NCBI GenBank assembly: GCA_005792225.1
Contig: SXSP01000061.1
Location: 1 to 6,976 of the forward strand
Direction: 5' to 3'
DNA from: Bdellovibrionales bacterium
GTDB lineage: Bacteria > Bdellovibrionota > Bdellovibrionia > Bdellovibrionales > JAMPXM01
DNA: 6,976 nt
Part shown: piece by piece, positions 1 through 5,132 of the stretch
Layout: each line of letters begins with the position of its first letter
Position numbering within the stretch: position 1 is the stretch's first letter
Translations under genes and position numbers: made by a program
The notes under the pieces: model-generated
Databases searched by the model: none
Seen by the model: only the letters and a program-made list of their open reading frames with translations
Told to the model about the DNA's origin: nothing

Positions 1-97
1 GGAAGCAGCCGTTTACGTCTACTTGTTTCGCCTGATTGCATTCTTGATGATTCTGATCGGCATCTGGGAAAAAAACCGACCCGCTCGCAGGCACTAA
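1..97 (+). CDS. C-terminal end of an unidentified membrane protein (partial)
   Basis: Only the last 31 codons are in the window, read in the frame that begins at base 2 and ends with TAA at 95-97. The visible tail has one hydrophobic stretch of about 16-18 residues (LFRLIAFLMILIGIW) followed by a short basic end (EKNRPARRH). This is the pattern of a final transmembrane helix with a positively charged cytoplasmic tail. The family cannot be named from so little. A strong hairpin seven bases after the stop supports this being a true gene end. Confidence 0.6.
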   Translation, partial: EAAVYVYLFRLIAFLMILIGIWEKNRPARRH

Positions 98-103
98 AGG
101 AAA

Positions 104-133
104 AGTCGGAATAAAATATTCTTTATTCCGACT
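104..133. terminator. Bidirectional hairpin terminator between convergent genes
   Basis: A perfect 12-bp inverted repeat, AGTCGGAATAAA (104-115) and TTTATTCCGACT (122-133), encloses a 6-nt loop. It lies between the rightward gene ending at 97 and the leftward gene ending at 148. Read leftward, the stem is followed by TTTTCC and further T's, so it best fits an intrinsic terminator for the leftward gene. On the + strand the T-tract is weak, though the stem itself has an A/T-rich top. Confidence 0.75.
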
Positions 134-147
134 CGCTTCTTCAGCTC

Positions 148-513
148 TTACTTCTTCATTTGCTTTTTAAACTCTTCGAAATTTTTCTTGTTCTCGAAAT
201 AAATGACGGAACCATCCTCGCGCGCCGCGATCACCGCTGAAGCCTTATCAACGGACTTACCGGAGATTGGATCAACGGCGGAACGCACTTTCGCATCTTC
301 CGACAAGGTCTTCTTACAATTCTCGCAGCAGCCGTAGTACGTCTTGCCGTTGGCCGTGACCGGAATTTGTTTTTTCGGGAAGACCGCGTCCGTCACCATG
401 CAGACTTTTTCGTTCGGAACGATCTCGATCGCCTCGTTCGCTGGAGCGGCCATTGCCGTCGTGTTCAGGGTAAAACTCAAGAGGAGTGACGCCAGGAAAG
501 CGATGAAATTCAT
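148..513 (-). CDS. Exported TRASH/YHS-like protein, probably metal-binding
   Basis: The protein has 121 aa. The start at 513 is preferred over an in-frame ATG 57 bases upstream because AAAGGG lies 5 nt before it and a signal peptide then begins directly: MNFIAFLASLLLSFTL, with likely cleavage after the A-M-A near residue 22. The mature part has C38, then a CCENC cluster (C62, C63, C66) after an aromatic YYG, the arrangement of TRASH-like heavy-metal-binding domains. A second YHS-like segment follows (DPISGKSVDK at 81-90, then YFENKKNFEEFKK near 105-117). Such domains bind Cu, Zn or similar ions through cysteines, and the protein should act in the periplasm. It lies 60 nt downstream of the response regulator on the same strand, so co-transcription is possible. 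The exact metal and role are unknown. Confidence 0.8.
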   Translation of the reverse strand: MNFIAFLASLLLSFTLNTTAMAAPANEAIEIVPNEKVCMVTDAVFPKKQIPVTANGKTYYGCCENCKKTLSEDAKVRSAVDPISGKSVDKASAVIAAREDGSVIYFENKKNFEEFKKQMKK

Positions 514-573
514 GAGAGCCCTTTCTGTTTTCTGGTGACTCTCATTTTCGCCCGAGCGTGAGGTCCGCACAAA

Positions 574-1395
574 TTAATTTTTTATCGATCCAGCCTGGTC
601 GAGATTGAATTCCACTGTCTTTCTGCTCCATTCGTTCCAAACTTCTTGCCGCGTCGTTAGATCCTGAACGATGAGAACGGCACCCAAGAGGTCCCCGGTT
701 CGACCGCGGATCGGGAAAGCATTCGACGAAATCGTTCGCGAGACTCCGTGGTCGCAGCGGATTTCCGCCACCAACTCACCCGCTGCCTCGCCCGTTTGCA
801 GAACTTTGTTTAATGCATCCCAGTGTGGGTTTGAGCAAGCCTCACCATTTTCCCAAACTCTTTTGGCTTCTCCATTCATCTCGTAGACTTCTCCTGAAGT
901 ATCAACCACGACCACGCCGACGGGCATGACGTCCAGAAGCGCTTTGATCTGACCATGGCTCGCGAGGAGCGCCTCAGTTTCTTGGAGTCTCTTGGTTTTG
1001 ATGTAGAGGTCGGCGTAAATTCCAACCTTGGCCTTAAGAACATCTGGATCAAACGGCTTACCCACGTAATCGATGGCGCCCGCTTCGTATCCTTTCATCA
1101 CGTGGGGTTGTTCGCTGTAAGTGGCGGTCAAGAACATGATCGGGACTTCCGTATTCTTACCGTGTTGTTTAATAAGCCTAGCTGCCTTGTAGCCGTCCAT
1201 TCCTGGCATGTGAACGTCGAGAACGATCGCCGCGAACTCCTGCTCCATGCAGAGATTCACCGCCTCCTGCCCGCTGTTTGCCTCGATGAGTTCATACTGT
1301 GCTGTCGAGAGTACGGCTTGAAGCGCGATGAGATTCGCCGGGACGTCATCGACGATCAGAATCTTTGCTCGCTTCGTCTTGTCTAATGTTCCCAA
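574..1395 (-). CDS. Response regulator: receiver plus PAS domain, no output domain
   Basis: The 273-aa cytoplasmic signalling protein has an N-terminal receiver (about 10-128) with the acidic pair D16-D17, phospho-acceptor D60 in LDVHMPGMDG, switch residue T90 in FLTAT and K113 in GKPF. A helical linker (about 129-150) leads to a PAS domain (about 151-255: LLDVMPVGVVVVDTSG to GAVLIVQDLT). The protein stops there. No kinase, GGDEF, HTH or phosphatase domain follows, so phosphorylation probably controls protein-protein contact or ligand-dependent signalling. The frame is open further upstream to an ATG at 1470, but a perfect AGGAGG six bases before a TTG decides for TTG at 1395. It is divergent from a stand-alone receiver at 1628. 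The partner kinase is not in the window. Confidence 0.88.
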   Translation of the reverse strand: MGTLDKTKRAKILIVDDVPANLIALQAVLSTAQYELIEANSGQEAVNLCMEQEFAAIVLDVHMPGMDGYKAARLIKQHGKNTEVPIMFLTATYSEQPHVMKGYEAGAIDYVGKPFDPDVLKAKVGIYADLYIKTKRLQETEALLASHGQIKALLDVMPVGVVVVDTSGEVYEMNGEAKRVWENGEACSNPHWDALNKVLQTGEAAGELVAEIRCDHGVSRTISSNAFPIRGRTGDLLGAVLIVQDLTTRQEVWNEWSRKTVEFNLDQAGSIKN

Positions 1396-1627
1396 TGCTG
1401 ACCTCCTGCACTCGAGAGTGAGACACCATGTAGCTATATTCTTGTAGCCCGTTTTCCATTCGAGACTCAAATGGAGAGTCGACCACGGATTTTAAGCATT
1501 TTCTGCTCAAAAGGCCACGGTTTGGGACTAATCTCATTTTGTTTACGTGAAATGTCTAGCAAAGTTCAAACTCATGAGATCGAACTGTCACACTTCTTTG
1601 GTATCCAATTGAAGTAGGTGCTGGCAC
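1396..1627. other. Divergent spacer between two response regulators
   Basis: This 232-nt region must hold promoters for the leftward receiver-PAS gene and the rightward receiver gene. I found no convincing -35/-10 pair in either direction. Short inverted sequences are present (for example GACTC at 1464-1468 with GAGTC at 1476-1480), but they are too short to call as operators. The end of the spacer carries AGGTG (1616-1620), 7 nt before the ATG at 1628. Confidence 0.5.
1402..1407 (-). promoter_or_regulatory. Consensus ribosome binding site selecting a TTG start
   Basis: Leftward AGGAGG, then six bases (TCAGCA), then TTG at 1395-1393. The longer ATG-initiated reading at 1470 would add 25 residues with no receiver homology and has no comparable site in front of it. 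The site therefore fixes the response regulator start. Confidence 0.8.
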
Positions 1628-2032
1628 ATGGACCACAACTCGGAACTCCTACTGACGATCAAAAATAAATCGGTTCTCCTCGTGGAGGACGATCAGGACA
1701 CGAGCGCGTTTTTGAGCCGTCTCATTGAGTTTTTCGGTGGCACGGTGGATTTCGCCCAGAATGGGCTCGAAGGAGTCTTGAAGGTCATCGAGAATTCCTA
1801 CGATGTCATATTAATGGATCTTCAAATGCCCGTTCTCGACGGTCAGTCCGCGGTCAAAGTTTTGCGAGCAACCGGTTACGAGGGACCGGTGATTGCCGTG
1901 ACCTCGAGTCCTCCCGATGAAATCGGACAAGACTTCTATGAACTCGGCTTCGATGACTATCTCACAAAACCCGTGAACCGCATGCATCTCATGTTCACCA
2001 TCGCGGGAGCCCATCGCGCGCGCTCTCAATGA
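1628..2032 (+). CDS. Stand-alone CheY-like receiver protein
   Basis: The 134-aa protein is one receiver domain and nothing else: acidic cluster E20-D21-D22, phospho-acceptor D64 in LMDLQMPVLDG, T92 in AVTSS and K114 in TKPV. All catalytic positions are intact, so it should accept phosphate from a histidine kinase or phosphotransfer protein and act by binding a partner, as CheY- or Spo0F-type proteins do. The usual A-x-T-A switch region is changed to V-T-S-S-P. The start has AGGTG seven bases before ATG. It is divergent from a receiver-PAS protein, so the two may belong to one phosphorelay (inference). The target (motor, kinase or other) cannot be told. Confidence 0.88.
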   Translation: MDHNSELLLTIKNKSVLLVEDDQDTSAFLSRLIEFFGGTVDFAQNGLEGVLKVIENSYDVILMDLQMPVLDGQSAVKVLRATGYEGPVIAVTSSPPDEIGQDFYELGFDDYLTKPVNRMHLMFTIAGAHRARSQ

Positions 2033-2101
2033 TCGTTCTCAGTAATTGTTCGTGGTCGGACAAGAATTCTTCCATGCAGAGTGTCGGCCATTGCGTGACA
2101 C

Positions 2102-2121
2102 AAACGCGTGTGCGAGCGTTT
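2102..2121 (+). other. Small hairpin just before the phosphoesterase start
   Basis: AAACGC (2102-2107) and GCGTTT (2116-2121) form a 6-bp stem with an 8-nt loop. Two more T's follow, and the ATG is at 2127. It may be a weak terminator for the receiver gene, or a leader hairpin in the region where the phosphoesterase ribosome binding site should be. The short stem may also be chance. Confidence 0.3.
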
Positions 2122-2126
2122 TTGAA

Positions 2127-2975
2127 ATGAAAGTAAATCTTATTTTTAACTCGCTCATTCTCTGCCTTCTCCTGACCTATCAATGCGTCGCCAACGGTGC
2201 CACTTACGGCGTGGTCGGTGATGTCGGTTTCGTCGGTCGCGAAGCCGAGGATCTCAGAAGGTCTCTTCAACGCTCCAAGATTCGATTGATGATCTTGCCG
2301 GGCGACAACCTTTACGACACGGAAGCCGAGACCTACGCATCGGTCTGGAGCCCCTGGCGCAAGATGGGCTTCGAATTTCCGATCGTCGCAATCGGAAACC
2401 ACCATTCCAGCTACGAGGAAGAAGTCGCCTACTTCGGGTTACCCGGCGAAGTGTACGCGAAGAGAGAGGGTGAGAGCCTCTTCGTTGTTTTAAACTCCGA
2501 TCACGACGAGACCGGCCCTACCCAAGCTGCTTGGCTAAGAGCGCAGCTCGAAGCTGCGAACTCTCGTTTTCTCTTCGTCGTTTTTCATCATCCTCCCGTC
2601 TCCATCCTGCACGGGTGGCAGGAGCGAGCGCGCTTTCAGCTCTCGATACGCCCGGTGCTGCAGGAATTCCGCGACAAAATCACGGCTCTTCTCGTCGGCC
2701 ACGATCATCTCGCAGGTCTTTTTGAAATCGACGGCCTTCCCATGGTGCTCTCGGGCGCAGGCATCGAAGCCTTCGACTCAAGGAGAGTCGAAGAACACCA
2801 GGACGGAAGAAAGGTGGTGACAAGATGGACCTACAACGCGTCTAGGACCTGGGCGCGATTGGATATCGGTGAGAAGGAAGTTTGGGTCAATTTCGTCGAT
2901 ATTCCCCGAGACAAAGTGAGTTGCTCGGCGTTGATTTCGGCTCGACCCATTCAGCTCCGTGCCAATTGCGACTGA
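2127..2975 (+). CDS. Exported metallophosphoesterase, purple-acid-phosphatase-like
   Basis: The 282-aa protein has a signal peptide (MKVNLIFNSLILCLLL, cleavage near NGA at 23-25) and the calcineurin-like metallophosphoesterase motifs in order: GDVG (31-34), GDNLYD (59-64), GNHH (90-93), VVFHHPP (151-157) and GHDH (191-194). The GDxG / GDxxY / GNH / xxxH / GHxH series is that of purple acid phosphatases, where Asp, Tyr, Asn and His hold a two-metal centre. The usual GNH[DE] is GNHH here. The likely reaction is hydrolysis of phosphate monoesters or diesters in the periplasm or outside the cell, with the substrate unknown. The start at 2127 is chosen for the signal peptide, although it has no clear Shine-Dalgarno. 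A TTG at 2046 would add 27 residues in front that would bury the signal peptide. Confidence 0.85.
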   Translation: MKVNLIFNSLILCLLLTYQCVANGATYGVVGDVGFVGREAEDLRRSLQRSKIRLMILPGDNLYDTEAETYASVWSPWRKMGFEFPIVAIGNHHSSYEEEVAYFGLPGEVYAKREGESLFVVLNSDHDETGPTQAAWLRAQLEAANSRFLFVVFHHPPVSILHGWQERARFQLSIRPVLQEFRDKITALLVGHDHLAGLFEIDGLPMVLSGAGIEAFDSRRVEEHQDGRKVVTRWTYNASRTWARLDIGEKEVWVNFVDIPRDKVSCSALISARPIQLRANCD

Positions 2976-3047
2976 CTTGGACTTTAAATTTCAATCCTGG
3001 TAGAGGTAGTCTCAATTTTAGGCCCCAAATACATTTCAGGAGGCACC

Positions 3048-3176
3048 ATGCAGGATAAAAAACCCGCTCCTCAGAAAGCTTCGTCGAAAGAACAACTCAT
3101 CGCGAAGTTGATCGCGAAAGCCGAGCTCGATTTCAGCTGCTGCGGCCACGCGGAAACAAAGAGAAAAGCGAATTGA
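3048..3176 (+). CDS. 42-aa peptide with C-terminal Cys-Cys-Gly-His motif
   Basis: This small gene has a very good ribosome binding site: AGGAGG at 3038-3043, four bases before ATG. The product is lysine-rich and polar at the N-terminus (MQDKKPAPQKASSKEQ), then has a short amphipathic helix-like part (LIAKLIAKAELDF), and then SCCGH at 31-35 and a basic tail. It has no signal peptide. Its TGA stop overlaps the TTG start of the next gene by two bases, so the two are probably translationally coupled. The leader-like N-terminus plus a compact cysteine core could suit a modified-peptide precursor or a metal-binding helper of the neighbour. Both ideas are inference, and I do not recognise a named family. 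Confidence 0.7.
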   Translation: MQDKKPAPQKASSKEQLIAKLIAKAELDFSCCGHAETKRKAN

Positions 3177-3676
3177 ACTCGGCCCCGTTACCGCTCCTAG
3201 AAGACGTCCTCAGTTATAAAAACGAGGACGTCGTCGCCCGCTTCGCGCAGGAATACAAAATTTCGGAAGAGGACTCCGAGGATGTTTTTCGCGAGATGCT
3301 CCGCTGGCTCTGGATCTGCGCCAAGCGAAAGCACGCCGTCGAGAGCGGCGAAGCCGAACATCTGGCAGTTCCTCTCTTTAACGAAGCGCGTGTCATCGAT
3401 ATGATGTGGCACACGTTTCTCCTCTACACGCAAGCCTACGCAGACTTCTGCGATCATTACTTCGGATTCTTCATCCACCATCAGCCGAAATCCCGCGCCG
3501 AACGCAAAGCTTGGCAGCATGTGATTGCCACCGATCCCGAACGAGCCCGCCGGGAGCGAGAAGCACACTTGAAGCAGGTCTACGAGTATCTTTACGAGGA
3601 ACTCGGCGAAGCCACGCTGATCAAATGGTGCGAGGAATTGCCGGCGCGGTTTCAGTTTTCCCAGCGAAAATCGTAA
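3173..3676 (+). CDS. GRDP-like (glycine-rich domain-containing protein-like) protein
   Basis: The 167-aa soluble protein has no signal peptide. The central segment about 72-105 carries the pattern V-I-D-x-x-W-H-x-x-L-L-Y-T-x-x-Y-x-x-F-C, then G-x-x-x-H-H-x-P (W79, H80, Y89, C93, G98, H102, H103, P105). This is typical of the bacterial members of the GRDP-like family, whose biochemical function is not established. H80, C93, H102 and H103 could form a metal site (inference). It lacks the glycine-rich tail of the plant proteins. The start is a TTG at 3173 with no strong Shine-Dalgarno of its own, overlapping the upstream stop as ATTGA, so expression probably depends on translation of the 42-aa peptide gene. 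It ends one base before an inverted-repeat element. Confidence 0.78.
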   Translation: MNSAPLPLLEDVLSYKNEDVVARFAQEYKISEEDSEDVFREMLRWLWICAKRKHAVESGEAEHLAVPLFNEARVIDMMWHTFLLYTQAYADFCDHYFGFFIHHQPKSRAERKAWQHVIATDPERARREREAHLKQVYEYLYEELGEATLIKWCEELPARFQFSQRKS

Positions 3677-3812
3677 ACTGGCCCCCTTGATTGTTGTTGG
3701 ATTGGGTCGGTTTTGATTCGGTCGCTCGACGGATAGGCGGACGACGGAAGCGGACGCACCCTGGGGTCCATGGCGTGCGCATCTTCAGCCAACAACAATT
3801 AAAGGTGCCAGT
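3677..3812. repeat. 136-bp element bounded by 24-bp imperfect inverted repeats
   Basis: The left arm (3677-3700, beginning ACTGGC and ending GATTGTTGTTGG) matches the reverse complement of the right arm (3789-3812) at 21 of 24 positions. The 88-bp interior has no gene but can form another hairpin (GAAG 3747-3750 with CTTC 3783-3786, and CGCAC 3755-3759 with GTGCG 3775-3779). TAA lies directly outside the left arm (3674-3676, which is also a stop codon) and directly outside the right arm (3813-3815), so it could be a 3-bp target duplication, but this is too short to be proof. The element sits between convergent genes, where REP-like or MITE-like elements are often found. It could alternatively be a large bidirectional terminator. 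Confidence 0.65.
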
Positions 3813-3825
3813 TAAAAGGGCAAGG

Positions 3826-4221
3826 TCAGTGCGCGGACATTTTCTCGCACGAATCAGCACAACGACGACAGACCCCTGCGCACCTTGACATCATTGGATC
3901 GTCTGGTCCGATCCTTTCACAATCTTCGGCGCATGCGCGGCATATGGTCGCGCAGATTCGGCATGTCTCCGTATGGTATTCACTGGAGAGCATCATCATT
4001 TTCGCCGAAGTCTCGCAGATCACGGAACACGCGCTCAGGAGGCGAATGTGATCCGCGTTGGCGTGCTCACCGCCCATGCCGAGGCAATGGGGAACGAGTT
4101 CCGAACAGGATCGAAAACAGCTCAAGCAATTCTCGACACATTCGTTCATGAGGATCCTCATTTGAACTTCGCTAGCGTCGGCCGATGGGGTTGTGGATGC
4201 TCTTTCAGTTTGTGATTCCAT
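3826..4221 (-). CDS. Cytosolic Csp-type four-helix-bundle copper-storage protein (DUF326)
   Basis: The 131-aa protein has 16 cysteines, at 28, 32, 35, 39, 46, 65, 69, 87, 90, 94, 97, 101, 114, 118, 121 and 125. They mostly follow a CxxxC or CxxC rhythm that places them along helices, the hallmark of the Csp/DUF326 family. In known members these thiols point into the core of a four-helix bundle and bind many Cu(I) ions. It has no signal peptide, which matches the cytosolic Csp3 type. The start at 4221 is fixed by GGAGG six bases upstream (4232-4228); a further in-frame ATG at 4266 lacks this. It is divergent from an exported rhodanese, and the shared 73-nt spacer carries an inverted repeat. 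It probably buffers or stores copper; regulation by copper is inferred only. Confidence 0.92.
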   Translation of the reverse strand: MESQTERASTTPSADASEVQMRILMNECVENCLSCFRSCSELVPHCLGMGGEHANADHIRLLSACSVICETSAKMMMLSSEYHTETCRICATICRACAEDCERIGPDDPMMSRCAGVCRRCADSCEKMSAH

Positions 4222-4250
4222 TTGGCACCTCCGTCGAGGCGATGTTAACT
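4222..4250 (+). promoter_or_regulatory. Possible sigma-70-type promoter for the rhodanese gene
   Basis: TTGGCA (4222-4227) is five of six to the -35 consensus, followed by a 17-bp spacer and TTAACT (4245-4250), which is only three of six to the -10. Transcription would begin near 4257, just inside the inverted repeat at 4255-4281. The -35 overlaps the leader of the divergent copper-storage gene. Confidence 0.3.
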
Positions 4251-4254
4251 CAAG

Positions 4255-4281
4255 TGAAAACGCCAAAGCTTTGCGTTTTCA
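4255..4281. promoter_or_regulatory. Operator-like inverted repeat in the Csp/rhodanese spacer
   Basis: TGAAAACGC (4255-4263) and GCGTTTTCA (4273-4281) are perfect 9-bp arms. The 9-nt centre contains the palindrome AAAGCTTT (4265-4272). The site fills much of the 73-nt gap between the divergent genes and ends 13 bases before the rhodanese ATG. As DNA it could bind a dimeric repressor controlling both genes; as RNA it would be a leader hairpin of the rhodanese. It does not look like a CueR or CsoR operator that I know. Confidence 0.5.
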
Positions 4282-4294
4282 TGGAAGGATTGAG

Positions 4295-4666
4295 ATGCGA
4301 AATCAGTTTTGTTTGCGATACCTGGCCGCCTTCGCGACGTTTTCTGTCGCATCCTCGCAGGCGCACGGAACAAACCTCATCGATGTGCGAACACCAAATG
4401 AATTTGCGATGAGCCATCTTGTTGGCTCCGTGAACATTGACGTTCTCTCTGCGGATTTTGATTTGGAGATCTCGAAATTGGATCGAGAACTCTCATACCT
4501 TCTCTACTGCAAAACGGGCGGTCGCACGGCCCGCGCCATCAAACGAATGAATGATCTCGGATTTCTCGCTACGGAGAATCTTGGTTCTCTCGAGGAAGCC
4601 GCATCAAAGCTCGGGCTTCCGTGCGAGAATTTAGCGGGCGAGCCGGTCGCCTGCTCGCCTCACTGA
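4295..4666 (+). CDS. Exported single-domain rhodanese (sulfurtransferase)
   Basis: The 123-aa protein has a signal-peptide-like start (MRNQFCLRYLAAFATFSVASSQA), then a rhodanese fold: LIDVRTPNEFAMSHLVGSVNID (28-49, the usual D-V-R-x-x-x-E-F-x-x-x-H-x-x-G-x-x-N-I) and the active-site loop C72-KTGGRT. C72 would carry the persulfide sulfur, and R77 shapes the loop. Two extra cysteines (C110, C120) near the C-terminus may form a disulfide in the periplasm. The start at 4295 has GAAGGA five bases upstream; the longer frame from 4193 would run into the divergent gene and hide the signal peptide. It is probably co-regulated with the Csp gene through the shared spacer. Its sulfur donor and acceptor are unknown. 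Confidence 0.85.
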   Translation: MRNQFCLRYLAAFATFSVASSQAHGTNLIDVRTPNEFAMSHLVGSVNIDVLSADFDLEISKLDRELSYLLYCKTGGRTARAIKRMNDLGFLATENLGSLEEAASKLGLPCENLAGEPVACSPH

Positions 4667-5004
4667 GGAACGGGGCATACAACTGTGGCGACTTGCTTCA
4701 CGCTGTAAACGGTGGCCCCCGATGGATCGGACTCTTGAGCATTGAGCTGCACGACCGCGTGGCATCGCGCCGTTTTCACTCGGTACGTGAGACGACCTGT
4801 GTAAACCACCGACGAAATAGCGTCGCCGAGTGCCTCTTCGACTTCGCGAGACTCAATGAGAGCTTGAATCTGTTTCGCCGAATCTTGAAACGAAGGAAGT
4901 GCCGCCCAAGTCGAAGTCGCAGTCAAAGTCGCAGTCAAAGTCGCGCCCAAAGTCGCGCCCAAAGTCGCGGTAGAGAAGCAGAAGAGAGCTGCCGTTGATT
5001 TCAT
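4660..5004 (-). CDS. Small exported protein of unknown function with repeat-built signal peptide
   Basis: The 114-aa protein starts at 5004, with AAGGAG eight bases upstream (5018-5013), which is preferred to an in-frame ATG at 5058. The signal peptide is unusual: after MKSTAALFCFST come four-residue repeats, ATLG twice, ATLT twice and ATST (13-32), then likely cleavage near TWA or WAA (32-35). The mature part, about 80 aa, is mixed helix and strand by eye, with a polar region (SFQDSAKQIQALIESREVEEALGD, in two parts) and two cysteines (C81, C110) able to form a disulfide. I recognise no family. Its stop overlaps the convergent rhodanese stop by 7 bp. A candidate promoter lies at 5058-5030. 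Confidence 0.75.
   Translation of the reverse strand: MKSTAALFCFSTATLGATLGATLTATLTATSTWAALPSFQDSAKQIQALIESREVEEALGDAISSVVYTGRLTYRVKTARCHAVVQLNAQESDPSGATVYSVKQVATVVCPVPQ
4909..4970. repeat. 12-bp tandem repeat with underlying 6-bp period
   Basis: Four 12-bp units are clear on the + strand: GTCGCAGTCAAA at 4916 and 4928, then GTCGCGCCCAAA at 4940 and 4952, with partial units on each side (GTCGAA at 4910, GTCGCGG at 4964). The array lies inside the signal-peptide codons of the leftward gene. Because 12 is a multiple of three, gain or loss of a unit would change the hydrophobic core by four residues and keep the frame. Confidence 0.88.
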
Positions 5005-5029
5005 GGATGATTCTCCTTTTGGTGACGTT

Positions 5030-5058
5030 AGGCTAAACTTGGGATTTTTAATTTTCAA
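5030..5058 (-). promoter_or_regulatory. Candidate sigma-70-type promoter for the small exported protein
   Basis: Leftward TTGAAA (5058-5053, five of six to the -35), a 17-bp spacer and TAGCCT (5035-5030, three of six to the -10, keeping the key first T, A and last T). Transcription would start near 5023, leaving a short leader that contains the AAGGAG site. Confidence 0.4.
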
Positions 5059-5132
5059 GATATGTCCTTCGGAGCGCTAGAGGGATTGCGGGTAACGTGT
5101 TCTTCTACCGAGAACAACGAAGGAGGTCCGCC

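Noticed and set aside
955..1386. Open frame of 143 codons on the + strand
   Set aside because: It lies wholly opposite the receiver-PAS gene, has no ribosome binding site, and its product has no recognisable motif. It is a shadow of the antisense coding strand.
1995..2405. Open frame of 136 codons on the - strand
   Set aside because: It is opposite the end of the receiver gene and the well-supported phosphoesterase, and no family motif is present.
3174..3176. TGA after the CCGH peptide as a possible selenocysteine codon or frameshift fusion into the GRDP-like gene
   Set aside because: No SECIS-like hairpin is evident just after it, and only a short A-run, not a classical slippery heptamer, precedes it. 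The TTG overlap explains the arrangement more simply, although the downstream frame is open back to 3059.
3197..3568. Open frame of 123 codons on the - strand
   Set aside because: It is opposite the GRDP-like gene, whose conserved W-H, C and H-H pattern shows which strand is real.
3621..3888. Short open frames on both strands across the inverted-repeat element
   Set aside because: They are composed of the repeat arms and neighbouring gene ends, lack ribosome binding sites, and show no transposase motif.
4909..4970. Possible CRISPR-like repeats
   Set aside because: The units are 12 bp and directly adjacent, with no spacers, and lie inside a coding region.
4621..4998. Arg/Ser-rich (SRSQSR) open frame on the + strand
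   Set aside because: The repeats come from the 12-bp tandem array read in the wrong direction. The leftward frame has a signal peptide and an AAGGAG site, this one has neither.
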